Of a stretch of 36,367 bases of DNA, positions 7,795 through 14,938 are shown piece after piece. Positions within the stretch are counted from its first letter, which is position 1. Every line of letters starts with the position of its first letter. The stretch lies in the NCBI GenBank assembly GCA_019114265.1, contig DXFV01000018.1:1-36367 (forward strand). Reading direction: 5' to 3'. The notes beneath the pieces are model-generated. The model saw only the letters and a list, made by a program, of their open reading frames with translations, searched no databases and was not told the DNA's origin. A program made the position numbers and the translations under genes. The stretch comes from Anaerofilum faecale (GTDB lineage: Bacteria; Bacillota; Clostridia; Oscillospirales; Ruminococcaceae).

Positions 7795-7826
7795 GGCGGC
7801 CGTCCGTGGGCACACGGGCGGCCGCC
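7795..7826 (+). repeat. Repeated hairpin, first copy (downstream of fba)
   Basis: A 14-bp stem (7795-7808 with 7813-7826, one T-G wobble) closes a GGCA loop. It is nearly identical to 8029-8060, differing in one base. No U-run follows this copy, so as a terminator it would be poor. Confidence 0.7.
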
Positions 7827-7867
7827 TTCGCTTGTCCGGCAAGTGATTTCTTTGTGCGGCGGGGCAG

Positions 7868-7993
7868 CTTCGACCTCATCCGCCCCGCTCGGGCGGGGCA
7901 CCTTCCCCTGCCAGGGGAAGGCTTGCCGTACCGTTGGCTTCCCCCCTGGGGGGGAAGCTGTCGCCGCAGGCGACTGATGAGGGGAAAGCTCTT
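7868..7993 (+). repeat. REP-like palindromic element, copy A
   Basis: It is a chain of small hairpins: CCGCCCCGC/GGGCGGGG, CCTTCCCCTG/CAGGGGAAGG, GGCTTCCCCCC/GGGGGGGAAGC and GTCGCC/GGCGAC. These are framed by GACCTCATC at the left and GATGAGG at the right, which are themselves roughly inverted. The same modules occur at 18141-18212, 23413-23580 and 28992-29104. The order here matches copy D on the opposite strand. It codes for nothing and lies between two copies of another hairpin (7795-7826 and 8029-8060). Confidence 0.8.
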
Positions 7994-8028
7994 GCGCAGC
8001 GCAAATCATCCCTTTTTCGGCAAGCTGA

Positions 8029-8075
8029 GGCGGCCGTCCGCGGGCACACGGGCGGCCGCCTTCTGTTTATTTTTT
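8029..8075 (+). terminator. Repeated hairpin, second copy, with U-tract
   Basis: It has the same 32-base stem-loop as 7795-7826, with one base changed that turns a wobble into a mismatch. Here it is followed by TTCTGTTTATTTTTTG, so this copy makes a credible plus-strand terminator and could be the original fba terminator displaced by the repeat insertion. Confidence 0.65.
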
Positions 8076-8219
8076 GTCGGTGCGTTCCAGGAGATAATCC
8101 ACGCTGACCCCGTAGAAATCCGCCAGCGCGCACAGCACGCGGGGCGTGATCATCCGCTGGCCGCTCTCGTAGTAGGCATAGGTCCTCTGCGGCACATTGA
8201 TCGCCGCGCCCATCTGTGC
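8067..8219 (-). pseudogene. Truncated XRE-family helix-turn-helix regulator
   Basis: Read on the minus strand from 8219, the frame gives AQMGAAINVPQRTYAYYESG, then a stretch ending VDYLLERTDKK and a TAA at 8067-8069. This is the second half of a Cro/CI-type HTH domain: recognition helix (VPQRTYAYYESG), then the conserved LADFYGVSVDYLL end. The N-terminal helix and its start codon are missing. At 8220-8222 the frame meets a stop exactly where the sequence turns AT-rich. A 48-residue peptide could start at the ATG at 8213, but no ribosome site is seen. This is most simply a regulator gene cut by insertion of the AT-rich segment that follows. Confidence 0.75.
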
Positions 8220-8244
8220 TTACACATAAAATTTCTGTTTTCTA

Positions 8245-8273
8245 TTGACATAAAACAATACGCATGATATATT
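8245..8273 (+). promoter_or_regulatory. Promoter of the AT-rich secreted-protein gene
   Basis: TTGACA (8245-8250), 17-base spacer, TATATT (8268-8273). Transcription would begin near 8280, which rules out the upstream in-frame ATG at 8264 as a start. Confidence 0.75.
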
Positions 8274-8353
8274 GTGATTGTAATGTACATCAATATTTAA
8301 TGTTCGTTTATTTTACTATATGTTTTCATTCAGGAAAGATGTGTGACTGTTTT

Positions 8354-8896
8354 ATGAAACGTGTTTTTAGCCTTTTGTTATTGCTTACTTTCGTGTTTTC
8401 TTTCAGCAGTATCGCATTTGCTTCAGAAACAGAACCTATTGTAGATCCCACCACCGAACCTGAGATTGCTTCCATTCCCGTTGGCAGTAAATTTTATAAG
8501 GACGGTACAGAATATACCTTCGGCGGCTCTTTTATTCTGAGTGATAACCTTACAGTTTATGTTACCAGAGTTTCTGAGGGGACAACACGTGGATACCCCG
8601 AAAAGGAAACCAGCGCTCGCTTCGCCTTTGATTTTTTTGGCGACAACGGCGATTTCTTGGCTACCGCTAAAGCTGACATCAAAGGTGTCTTTTCTCAGGC
8701 AGAAAACAATGCATATTTTACAAGCATTAATGTGGAGCTTTCCAGCCCCTATGCTAATCGCTTTACTACACAGTCTTCTTTTAACGGCAATGTCGGTCAA
8801 ACAAAGGTTTTCTATTATGTAAGAAATAACGTAATTTTCCACTACTCTATCGCTACAAATGGTCATATCTCGTTCGATGTCGAGAAAATATACTGA
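8354..8896 (+). CDS. Secreted protein of unknown function on an AT-rich insert
   Basis: No family recognised. The start is set at 8354 because a textbook signal peptide begins there (MKRVFSLLLLLTFVFSFSS then IAFA with cleavage before SETE). The ATG at 8339 is also possible: AGGA lies only a few bases before it, and neither spacing is ideal. The mature part is about 155 residues, Thr/Ser/Phe/Asn-rich, with alternating hydrophobic strands suggesting a beta-sandwich. It has no cysteine, no anchor and no sorting motif, so it is probably released. Codons are far richer in A/T than any other gene here, and the segment 8221-8895 has abrupt composition borders, so recent acquisition is likely. Confidence 0.7.
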   Translation: MKRVFSLLLLLTFVFSFSSIAFASETEPIVDPTTEPEIASIPVGSKFYKDGTEYTFGGSFILSDNLTVYVTRVSEGTTRGYPEKETSARFAFDFFGDNGDFLATAKADIKGVFSQAENNAYFTSINVELSSPYANRFTTQSSFNGNVGQTKVFYYVRNNVIFHYSIATNGHISFDVEKIY

Positions 8897-8975
8897 GCTG
8901 CGGCTGGCGGCCAAAGCGGGCGACCCGCCCGGCGTCCCCGCGCCCCATCCCCCCGCGAACCAATAAGCCGAACGC

Positions 8976-9017
8976 AAAAAACAGGCGCTCTCCCGGCCCG
9001 GGAAAGCGCCTGTTTTG
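8976..9017. terminator. Bidirectional terminator between the AT-rich gene and nrdJ
   Basis: AAAACAGGCGCT (8977-8988) pairs with AGCGCCTGTTTT (9005-9016) around an imperfect inner part. A-runs at the left and T-runs at the right serve both converging genes. The GC-rich 80 bases before it (8897-8975) hold nothing I recognise. Confidence 0.75.
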
Positions 9018-9023
9018 TTGGAT

Positions 9024-11366
9024 TCACCGCACCGGGCACACGCCGTTCGCACAGTCGGAGGCGCCGATGTCCAGCTCGGTCTCCTCGTGCTCATACTTGG
9101 CGATCAGCGCCGGGTTGAAGGGTTTCATCGCCGCCTTGCGCCGCTCATACTCCTCTTTGGTGATGGTCTCGTAGGGCAGCAGCTCGTAGAAGCTGTCGTC
9201 GTAGCTGAGGAACGACAGGGCCACGATATCGTCCCAGTTGTTCCACACCCATTCCTCCACCGCGTCCCACTCGTTGTCCCGCACATGCACCGTGATGGAA
9301 CAGTTGTGGTCCACATAGTGGGTCATGAACAGCTTGTAGTTTTCCAGCTGCTCGATGGCGCTCACGTCGCCCTTCACCCGGCCGGCCGGCGCCTGCACCG
9401 GGAACTCCACCACCTTGGTCTTGCAGGTGTCGGGGTCCTGTCCCACTTCGGGGAACACCGGATACCCCAGCTCCTCGCACACACGGCAGAGCGGGTCGCT
9501 GGAGGAGATGCGCACCCGGCGGATGTAGTAGGGCGCGTGGGAATAGTGCACCCCGCTGGACACGGTGGGCAGCAGACTGAGGGTGCCCTCCGGCTTGACG
9601 GTGGTCACCAGCAGCGGGGGATTCTGGCCCAGCTTTTCGGCCATCTCGCGGGCGGCGGCATGGGCCGTTTCGCGCAGTTTGTCCAGCAGGGCGGCCTGGC
9701 CCTCGCGGTCCATCCGGGTGGCGTTCACCATGTCCTGCCAGCCGGTGAGCGAGCAGCCCAGCAGGCGGTCGCGCTGCTGCACGGTGTTCCAGCGGTGCAG
9801 CTCCAGCTCGCGGCAGGTCATGCGGTAACCCGCCCGCGCCGACAGCCGCTGCGCCCGCAGCAGGCCCTCCTCGTCCAGGCTCCCGTTTTGCACAAAGGCC
9901 ATCACGTTGACGGTGGTGAGGTTGCACAGGCCGTGGCTGTCCAGCAGGATCTCGCCGCAGGGGTTGCAGCCGCGGAAATTGGGGCGGCGGCGCAGGCCGG
10001 CCTCTTCGTTGATCCAGCCCGGTTCGCCCGAATAGCGCATCTGGCCGATGTGCCAGTGCAGCTGTTCGCGGGTGGGCTTGCGGCGGTAGAAGATGGAGTT
10101 GTTGCTCATCTGGCGGTGGGCGATGGCCGGGTCGATCTCCCAGCGGCCGTTCACCTGGCGGTAGAGGTTGGATTTCGCCTGGATGCAGGCGGGGTCGTCC
10201 TGGTCCACCAGGCCGATCTCGGAGGTGCGCCGCACCCCGCCCGACACCACGTTCTCGCCGATGATGTTGGCGATGTCCAAAAGGTCGATGGGCTGCAGCC
10301 GGGTGCGCGCCTCGCCGCTGCGCACCCCCGCCAGGGCGATCACCCGGTGGATCTTGTCCAGCATGGTCATCATGGATTCATAGCCGCTGGCGGTGCCACC
10401 GAACACCTTCAGCCGCTCGCCGCGCGGGCGGATCGAGTCGTACTCCACAATGATGGTATGTACCTTTGTGTATTCGCGGTTGGTGAGGATGTCGAAGTAG
10501 TGGGCCAGCGCCTGCGCCCAGCCCTCCTTGGAGTCGCCGATGGCGATGGTCACGTCGTCCCCGGCAAAGGAGAGGTTCGTGTATTCCAGCCGGTCCTCCG
10601 GGCGGCGGGGCGAATAGGCCTTGTGCAGGATCTGGATGTCGGTGCGGATGGGGGGCAGCTTGTCGGCGTCCTCCTTCAGCACCCGCACGCCCACGCCCGC
10701 GCCCACCATCAGCAGGTAGAACAGGTCGTGGTAGGCGGCGAAATCGTCGATCACCTCAAAGGCGCAGTTGTAGTTTGCCATCGGGTAGGCGTCGGCCACC
10801 GGCGTCTGGCCCACCCACAAAGTGCGCCCGGACAAAAACTGCCGCATGTGGTAGATGTTATCAAAGAGGGCCTCGGCCTCCTCGCGGCTGGTGGGCGCCA
10901 GCGAGCAGTTGTATTCCACCGCCCGGCGCACCGTCTCCCACCAGAATTCCCGCCGCCCCTGCCGGGGCAGATAGCGGGAATAGGTGCGGGAATAGACGAA
11001 CGACCCCAGCTGCTGCATCGGGCTGGGCGTGTGCTTGTAGGGGCTGAGGAACTCGCGGCTGAGCAGCCCTTCCTTCCACTCCTCCCTGCCGCGCATCTTG
11101 TCCTTTTCCAGCCGGTAGAGGATATAGGCCTTGGCGGTGGCGAAGCGGTGCAGCTCGAACAGCGTCTGCTCCACCAGATCCTGGATCTGCTCGATCTCCA
11201 CCAGATCCGCGCCGTCCTGCAGCAGCTTTGCCTCCACGGCGTCGGCTGCGGCGGCGGCCATGTCGTCGTCGTGCTCGCCGGCGGCAGCCGCCGCCAGCCC
11301 CACCGCACGGCGGATGAATTCCTTGTCGAACGGAACGATCGCCCCGCTCCTCTTGCGCACCTTCAT
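9024..11366 (-). CDS. nrdJ: Ribonucleoside-triphosphate reductase, adenosylcobalamin-dependent (class II)
   Basis: A 780-residue monomeric-type class II reductase making deoxyribonucleotides with a radical from adenosylcobalamin. Seen: an N-terminal ATP-cone (KVRKRSGAIVPFDKEFIRRA..., about 1-92) for allosteric control, then the ten-stranded barrel with CNPCGE (467-472). Cys470 corresponds to the thiyl-radical cysteine and Glu472 to its partner. Cys481 (HGLCNL) and Cys201 (YNCAF) are the redox pair: the 11-residue spacing between the radical and redox cysteines matches the Lactobacillus leichmannii enzyme. The tail DCANGVCPVR carries the C-x4-C shuttle pair (772 and 777). Length is close to that enzyme's, plus the ATP-cone. 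The gene stands alone under its own promoter. Confidence 0.95.
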   Translation of the reverse strand: MKVRKRSGAIVPFDKEFIRRAVGLAAAAAGEHDDDMAAAAADAVEAKLLQDGADLVEIEQIQDLVEQTLFELHRFATAKAYILYRLEKDKMRGREEWKEGLLSREFLSPYKHTPSPMQQLGSFVYSRTYSRYLPRQGRREFWWETVRRAVEYNCSLAPTSREEAEALFDNIYHMRQFLSGRTLWVGQTPVADAYPMANYNCAFEVIDDFAAYHDLFYLLMVGAGVGVRVLKEDADKLPPIRTDIQILHKAYSPRRPEDRLEYTNLSFAGDDVTIAIGDSKEGWAQALAHYFDILTNREYTKVHTIIVEYDSIRPRGERLKVFGGTASGYESMMTMLDKIHRVIALAGVRSGEARTRLQPIDLLDIANIIGENVVSGGVRRTSEIGLVDQDDPACIQAKSNLYRQVNGRWEIDPAIAHRQMSNNSIFYRRKPTREQLHWHIGQMRYSGEPGWINEEAGLRRRPNFRGCNPCGEILLDSHGLCNLTTVNVMAFVQNGSLDEEGLLRAQRLSARAGYRMTCRELELHRWNTVQQRDRLLGCSLTGWQDMVNATRMDREGQAALLDKLRETAHAAAREMAEKLGQNPPLLVTTVKPEGTLSLLPTVSSGVHYSHAPYYIRRVRISSSDPLCRVCEELGYPVFPEVGQDPDTCKTKVVEFPVQAPAGRVKGDVSAIEQLENYKLFMTHYVDHNCSITVHVRDNEWDAVEEWVWNNWDDIVALSFLSYDDSFYELLPYETITKEEYERRKAAMKPFNPALIAKYEHEETELDIGASDCANGVCPVR

Positions 11367-11431
11367 CTGAATCCCTGCCTTTTCATTTCTATATATAGTG
11401 TATTTTGCGTTCCGAAATTGCTACATCTGGT

Positions 11432-11460
11432 ATTATAGCGACAGGCAGGCGGTTTTGCAA
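11432..11460 (-). promoter_or_regulatory. Promoter of nrdJ
   Basis: Minus strand: TTGCAA (11455-11460), 17-base spacer, TATAAT (11432-11437). It lies 20 bases after the stop of the last exopolysaccharide gene with no terminator between them, so read-through from that operon into nrdJ is possible. The short leader is too small for a cobalamin riboswitch. Confidence 0.75.
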
Positions 11461-11479
11461 CTGGCAGGATGCACAAAAA

Positions 11480-12268
11480 TCACACAAGGCTCTCCAGCGG
11501 CAGGCGGGGCAGCTCGTCCAGCAGCGAGGCGGGGGTGGCGTTCACCAGGCGCACCCCCTGCTGCCCGGCCCAGGCGTAGAGCCAGCGGTATTGCTGGCAG
11601 GCGATGGCGCAACCCTGCAGGTCGCGGTAGAGCGGGACGGTGCGCGCCCGGCCCGCCTCCTCGTAGAAATGGGTCTGTTTCTGGCGGGCGAAAAAGCTGA
11701 AATCGTTCCCCACCAGCGCCACCGTGCGGTAGCCCATATACATCGCGCAGAGCGCCGCCTGGGGCAGCACGTTGATGAACCCGGTGGCCGGGCGGGTGAG
11801 GTCGGCGCGGATGCTGCCGGCCGAGCAGGGCGACAGGGTGCCGTAGAGGTAAAAGGCGTTCGGCGCAAGGCCCACCGCGTGCAGCCCGCTGCGGTGCAGC
11901 AGAAAGGCCGGGCTGCCCGGCCTGCGCGCGAGCCGGGCGAGGAGGGGCGCCAGCTCGGCCAGCACCGCGCGGTCCTGCACCAGGTGTACCCGCGGGCGCA
12001 GCTGCGCAAACAGCGGGGTGTTCACCATCGCGTTCACCGTGATGACGTCCCGGCCCTCCAGCAGCGACAGGTCGGTCTGGTTCAGCGACGGCCCGTTGCC
12101 CACCACAAAGCAGGTGTCGTGGCGGCGCAGATCGCGCAGGCGCGCGTTTTTTTGCAGGATATGCCCCCATTTGTGCCGCCCGGACAGCGCGTATTCCGCC
12201 CTGGCCGCGGCGCTCAGGCCCCGGTAGAACAGGCGGCTGCCCCGCTCATTGCATGCGATCAGATCCAT
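11480..12268 (-). CDS. DUF115/sialyltransferase-like Rossmann protein of the exopolysaccharide operon
   Basis: A 262-residue cytosolic protein. The start at 12268 is chosen for AAGGAGGAAG just upstream; the frame is open further but lies inside the flippase gene. Seen: FVVGNGPSLNQTDLSLLEGR (54-73), a nucleotide-sugar-type glycine loop found in DUF115 and in GT42 sialyltransferases; AMVNTPLF; VALVGNDFSFF (183-193); and RLVNATPASLLDEL (240-253) near the end. This motif order (GxGPSL, then G-D/N-x-S, then N-x-T-x-S-x-L) is that of the DUF115/Cst-I-like group. As the last gene of a Wzx/Wzy operon it is likely a glycosyltransferase or sugar modifier, but the substrate is unknown. It overlaps the flippase gene by 23 bases. 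Confidence 0.65.
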   Translation of the reverse strand: MDLIACNERGSRLFYRGLSAAARAEYALSGRHKWGHILQKNARLRDLRRHDTCFVVGNGPSLNQTDLSLLEGRDVITVNAMVNTPLFAQLRPRVHLVQDRAVLAELAPLLARLARRPGSPAFLLHRSGLHAVGLAPNAFYLYGTLSPCSAGSIRADLTRPATGFINVLPQAALCAMYMGYRTVALVGNDFSFFARQKQTHFYEEAGRARTVPLYRDLQGCAIACQQYRWLYAWAGQQGVRLVNATPASLLDELPRLPLESLV

Positions 12269-13637
12269 CTCTCTTCCTCCTTCTTGTCCACAGGATGCCC
12301 ACCCCCGCCAGGTAGAGCGCTGTCCAGACGCCCGCCGCCGCCCAGACGCCGAGCCGCCCCAGCAGGTAAAAGACCGCGGTGCCGGCCAGCTCCACCGCCA
12401 GCCAGCCGCCGTCCGGCAGGCCGCACCGGCGGTGCAGATACCATTCCGCCAGCATCGCCCGCACCGCCGACGCGGCCACCACCGCCGCCACGATGCCGCC
12501 CAGCCGCCCGCTCCACGCCGCCAGCAGGCAGCCGCCCACGCTGATGCCCGCCGCCAGCAGGTTGAGCCACAAAAGCGCCTTCTGCCGGTGCAGCGCCTTG
12601 AGGAAGGTGGAGTAGAGCAGCTGCATCTTGCCGTCGAACAGGCACAGCGGCGCCAGCTGCACGAACCAGGCCGCGCTTTGGGCGTAGGCGGGCAGCCACA
12701 GCCGCACCAGCGCCGACGCGGGCAGCACCAGCCCGTATGCCGCCAGCAGCGCCAGCGCCAGCCCCCGCCGCAGACGGGCATACAGCGCCGCGCGGCGGGC
12801 GGGGGCGTCGATCCGGCGCAGCGCCGGGAAGAGGACCAGCCCCGCCTGGTTCAGAAAGGCCAGCAGCACCGCCGCCAGCGACAGCGCGAACGACACCTGC
12901 CCGAAGGCCTCCAGCCCCCACCCGGCGTCGGCGGTGAGCTTGCCCGCGCCGGTGACCAGCGCGCCGGCCAGGGTGGCGGCGGTGACCGGGAGGCCGCGGC
13001 GGATGTCGGCCAGGCAGGCCCGCGCCGCGCCCGACTGCGGCGCGGCCGCCAGCAGAAAGCGCGACCGGTACCCCAGCCAGACCAGCGACACCCCCATCGC
13101 CAGCGGCACCGCCAGCACGAACAGACGCCAGTCGCGCACCTGCCCGGCCAGCAACAGGCACACGCAGCCCAGCATCACGCCGCGGTCGAGCAGCGAGGAG
13201 GCGGAGAACACCCGCGTGTGCCCCGCCGCGAGGAACAGGTATCCCAAAAAGCGACTGGCGTTGTACAGCACCAGGTAGGCCGCCGCGGCAAACCAGACGA
13301 ACCGCCGCCCGGCGTCCGGCTGGAACGCCTGCCAGCCCGCCAGCAGCAGCCCGGCCAGCAGCTGGAACGCGAGATACAGCCGGTACTGGCCGTGCAGCCG
13401 CCCGGCCTCCAGCCCTTCCAGGCCGCGCCCGCCCAGCCGCAGATACAAGCCGTCCACCAGCCCCAGCTGTGCCAGGCTGACGTAGTTGCTGTAAAAGACG
13501 AACAGCTGCCAGTAGGCGAAGGCCTCCACATCCCCCAGCAGGCGCGGTACCACCAGCGAGGTGAGCAGGCTCACCCCCAGCGCCGCGCCCTGGGCGGCAA
13601 AGGCGGCGATCAGGTTCCCCCGCCAGCTGCGCTGCAT
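12246..13637 (-). CDS. Polysaccharide repeat-unit flippase, Wzx/PST-like
   Basis: A 463-residue polytopic membrane protein starting MQRSWRGNLIAAFAAQGAAL after AAAGGGGGG. It has 12 or more hydrophobic segments, no large soluble domain, and an N-terminal half with the VVPRLLGDVEAFAYWQLF pattern of the polysaccharide transporter family (first helices, then G-x-x-AFAYWQ). Family members flip undecaprenyl-linked repeat units to the outer face of the membrane. Between a polymerase gene (23 bases upstream) and the DUF115-like gene (overlapping 23 bases) this role is well supported by context. The exact substrate cannot be told. Sequence divergence from model Wzx proteins is high, as usual. Confidence 0.75.
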   Translation of the reverse strand: MQRSWRGNLIAAFAAQGAALGVSLLTSLVVPRLLGDVEAFAYWQLFVFYSNYVSLAQLGLVDGLYLRLGGRGLEGLEAGRLHGQYRLYLAFQLLAGLLLAGWQAFQPDAGRRFVWFAAAAYLVLYNASRFLGYLFLAAGHTRVFSASSLLDRGVMLGCVCLLLAGQVRDWRLFVLAVPLAMGVSLVWLGYRSRFLLAAAPQSGAARACLADIRRGLPVTAATLAGALVTGAGKLTADAGWGLEAFGQVSFALSLAAVLLAFLNQAGLVLFPALRRIDAPARRAALYARLRRGLALALLAAYGLVLPASALVRLWLPAYAQSAAWFVQLAPLCLFDGKMQLLYSTFLKALHRQKALLWLNLLAAGISVGGCLLAAWSGRLGGIVAAVVAASAVRAMLAEWYLHRRCGLPDGGWLAVELAGTAVFYLLGRLGVWAAAGVWTALYLAGVGILWTRRRKRDGSDRMQ

Positions 13638-13660
13638 CGTATCCCCCCCTTTTTCTGCAT

Positions 13661-14938
13661 TCACAGCACGGTGCGCGGAAAGCTGCGCTTGAGCCGGGCG
13701 TCCAGCCAGCCGGCTGCCGCCACGCCCACCGCCACCAGCACCGCGCCGCGCACCAGCTGGGAGGGCGAATACAGATACCAGCGCGGGCAGCTGGCCACCA
13801 GATACAGCCCCAGATAGCAGCGCACCGGGTGCGCGCGGTCCAGCCGGCAGCCCCGGCGCAGCAGCGCGGCGGCGCCCAGTGCCAGCAGCACCGTGCCCGG
13901 CGCGCCCAGCCAGAAGTGGCCGTAGAAAGGCAGCCAGCCGCCGCCCCAGTTGTGGCTGTTTTCGGCCGCCAGCACGCTGAGATTGCTGTCCGGCACCGCC
14001 GACCCAAAGACAAGGTAGAGCAGATACGACCCCAGCTGCCCCAGGCGCCCCGCCCAGCCCCACACGGCTTCCAGCCGCCGGATGGACAGGCCCGACTGGT
14101 AGGCAAAATAGGCGGTGTCGTTGGCGAGGCGGCGGTCGGCCAGGGCTTCCAGCGCCTCGCGCAGCGCCCCCGGCTGCCAGCTGGCCGCGCCGCGGAACAT
14201 CCCCGCCAGCGTGAGCAGCACCAGCCCGGCCGCCGCCGCGGCCAGCATCGTGCGCACCGTCAGGCGGTGCAGCAGCAGGTACAGCCCCCACACGATGGCC
14301 GCCTGCATGACGGTGATGCGCTCGCCGTACACAAGGCTGTGCAGGCAGTAGAGGCCCGACGCCGCCCCCAGCAGCGCCAGCTGCCCCGGCCGCCGCCCGC
14401 ACACCGACAATCCCACCACCAGCACGATGACGGCATATTCATACAGGGTGCTGCCGCTGCCGCGCACCCCGAAGGCGGAGCTGCGGTAGAACAGCACCGG
14501 CGCCAGCGCGATATAGGCCGCGCAGGGGGCGCTCAGCAGCGGGTTTCCGGCGCTTTTCTGGGAAAAGACAGCGAGGTCGGGCCTGTGCGCCCCCGGCAAA
14601 ACCGCCGTCAGCGCCGCCCAGAACAGCAGCACCACCCCCGCCCCGCTCAGCAGCTCGGCGCGGGAGTAGCGGGCGAAGATGGCGGGCACCGCGTCCGGCT
14701 TCCAGTAGACGGCGGCGGCCACGCTGTAGTGGAAATACAGCAGCAGCCCCGCCACCACCAGCAGCGGAAGGTGCTGCCGCACCCGCACCGCCGTCCAGAG
14801 CGGCAGCGCCGTGAGCAAAACGCCCGCCGCCGCCAGCTGGCCGTTCGACACCGCGCCCTGCGCCGCCAGCATGCACCACACGGCCGCGGCCAGCGCCACC
14901 GCCGCCGCGCCCGTGTCAGCTGCCCGTATGCCGCGCAT
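13661..14938 (-). CDS. Exopolysaccharide/O-antigen-type polymerase, Wzy-like
   Basis: A 425-residue membrane protein with about ten to twelve hydrophobic segments, high in Leu/Ala, and a larger loop in the second half (about 245-330) containing REALEALADRRLAND and SQNSHNWGG-like polar residues, the usual place of the catalytic periplasmic loop of Wzy. Another conserved-looking patch is YGERITVMQAAIVW (about 203-216), as in oligosaccharide repeat-unit polymerases. It would join repeat units outside the membrane. The assignment rests on topology plus the neighbours (flippase, glycosyltransferases, initiating transferase), since Wzy proteins share little sequence. GGGGGCGGA precedes the ATG. It overlaps the upstream glycosyltransferase gene by 23 bases. 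Confidence 0.7.
   Translation of the reverse strand: MRGIRAADTGAAAVALAAAVWCMLAAQGAVSNGQLAAAGVLLTALPLWTAVRVRQHLPLLVVAGLLLYFHYSVAAAVYWKPDAVPAIFARYSRAELLSGAGVVLLFWAALTAVLPGAHRPDLAVFSQKSAGNPLLSAPCAAYIALAPVLFYRSSAFGVRGSGSTLYEYAVIVLVVGLSVCGRRPGQLALLGAASGLYCLHSLVYGERITVMQAAIVWGLYLLLHRLTVRTMLAAAAAGLVLLTLAGMFRGAASWQPGALREALEALADRRLANDTAYFAYQSGLSIRRLEAVWGWAGRLGQLGSYLLYLVFGSAVPDSNLSVLAAENSHNWGGGWLPFYGHFWLGAPGTVLLALGAAALLRRGCRLDRAHPVRCYLGLYLVASCPRWYLYSPSQLVRGAVLVAVGVAAAGWLDARLKRSFPRTVL

Noticed and set aside
7868..7993. CRISPR array or other regular repeat array
   Set aside because: The repeated pieces are different hairpins without constant spacers, and no cas gene is present.
8264..8353. Upstream start (ATG at 8264) for the AT-rich secreted protein
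   Set aside because: It lies inside the -10 box of the promoter and would bury the signal peptide behind 30 residues.
8896..8975. Remnant of another gene (frame giving ELRLAAKAGDPPG) downstream of the AT-rich gene
   Set aside because: The frame is short, Pro/Ala-rich and matches nothing I know; it may be the other side of the disrupted locus, but this cannot be supported.
11367..11432. Cobalamin or NrdR control before nrdJ
   Set aside because: The leader is too short for a B12 riboswitch, and no pair of NrdR boxes (ACA-N-T-ATATNTNGT type) is convincing; only a CTATATATAG stretch near 11390 is seen.
9015..11438. Long open frame on the plus strand opposite nrdJ
   Set aside because: Its translation is Val/His/Leu/Gln-rich low-quality sequence and it is the shadow of a high-GC gene with C/G third positions; nrdJ itself is unmistakable.
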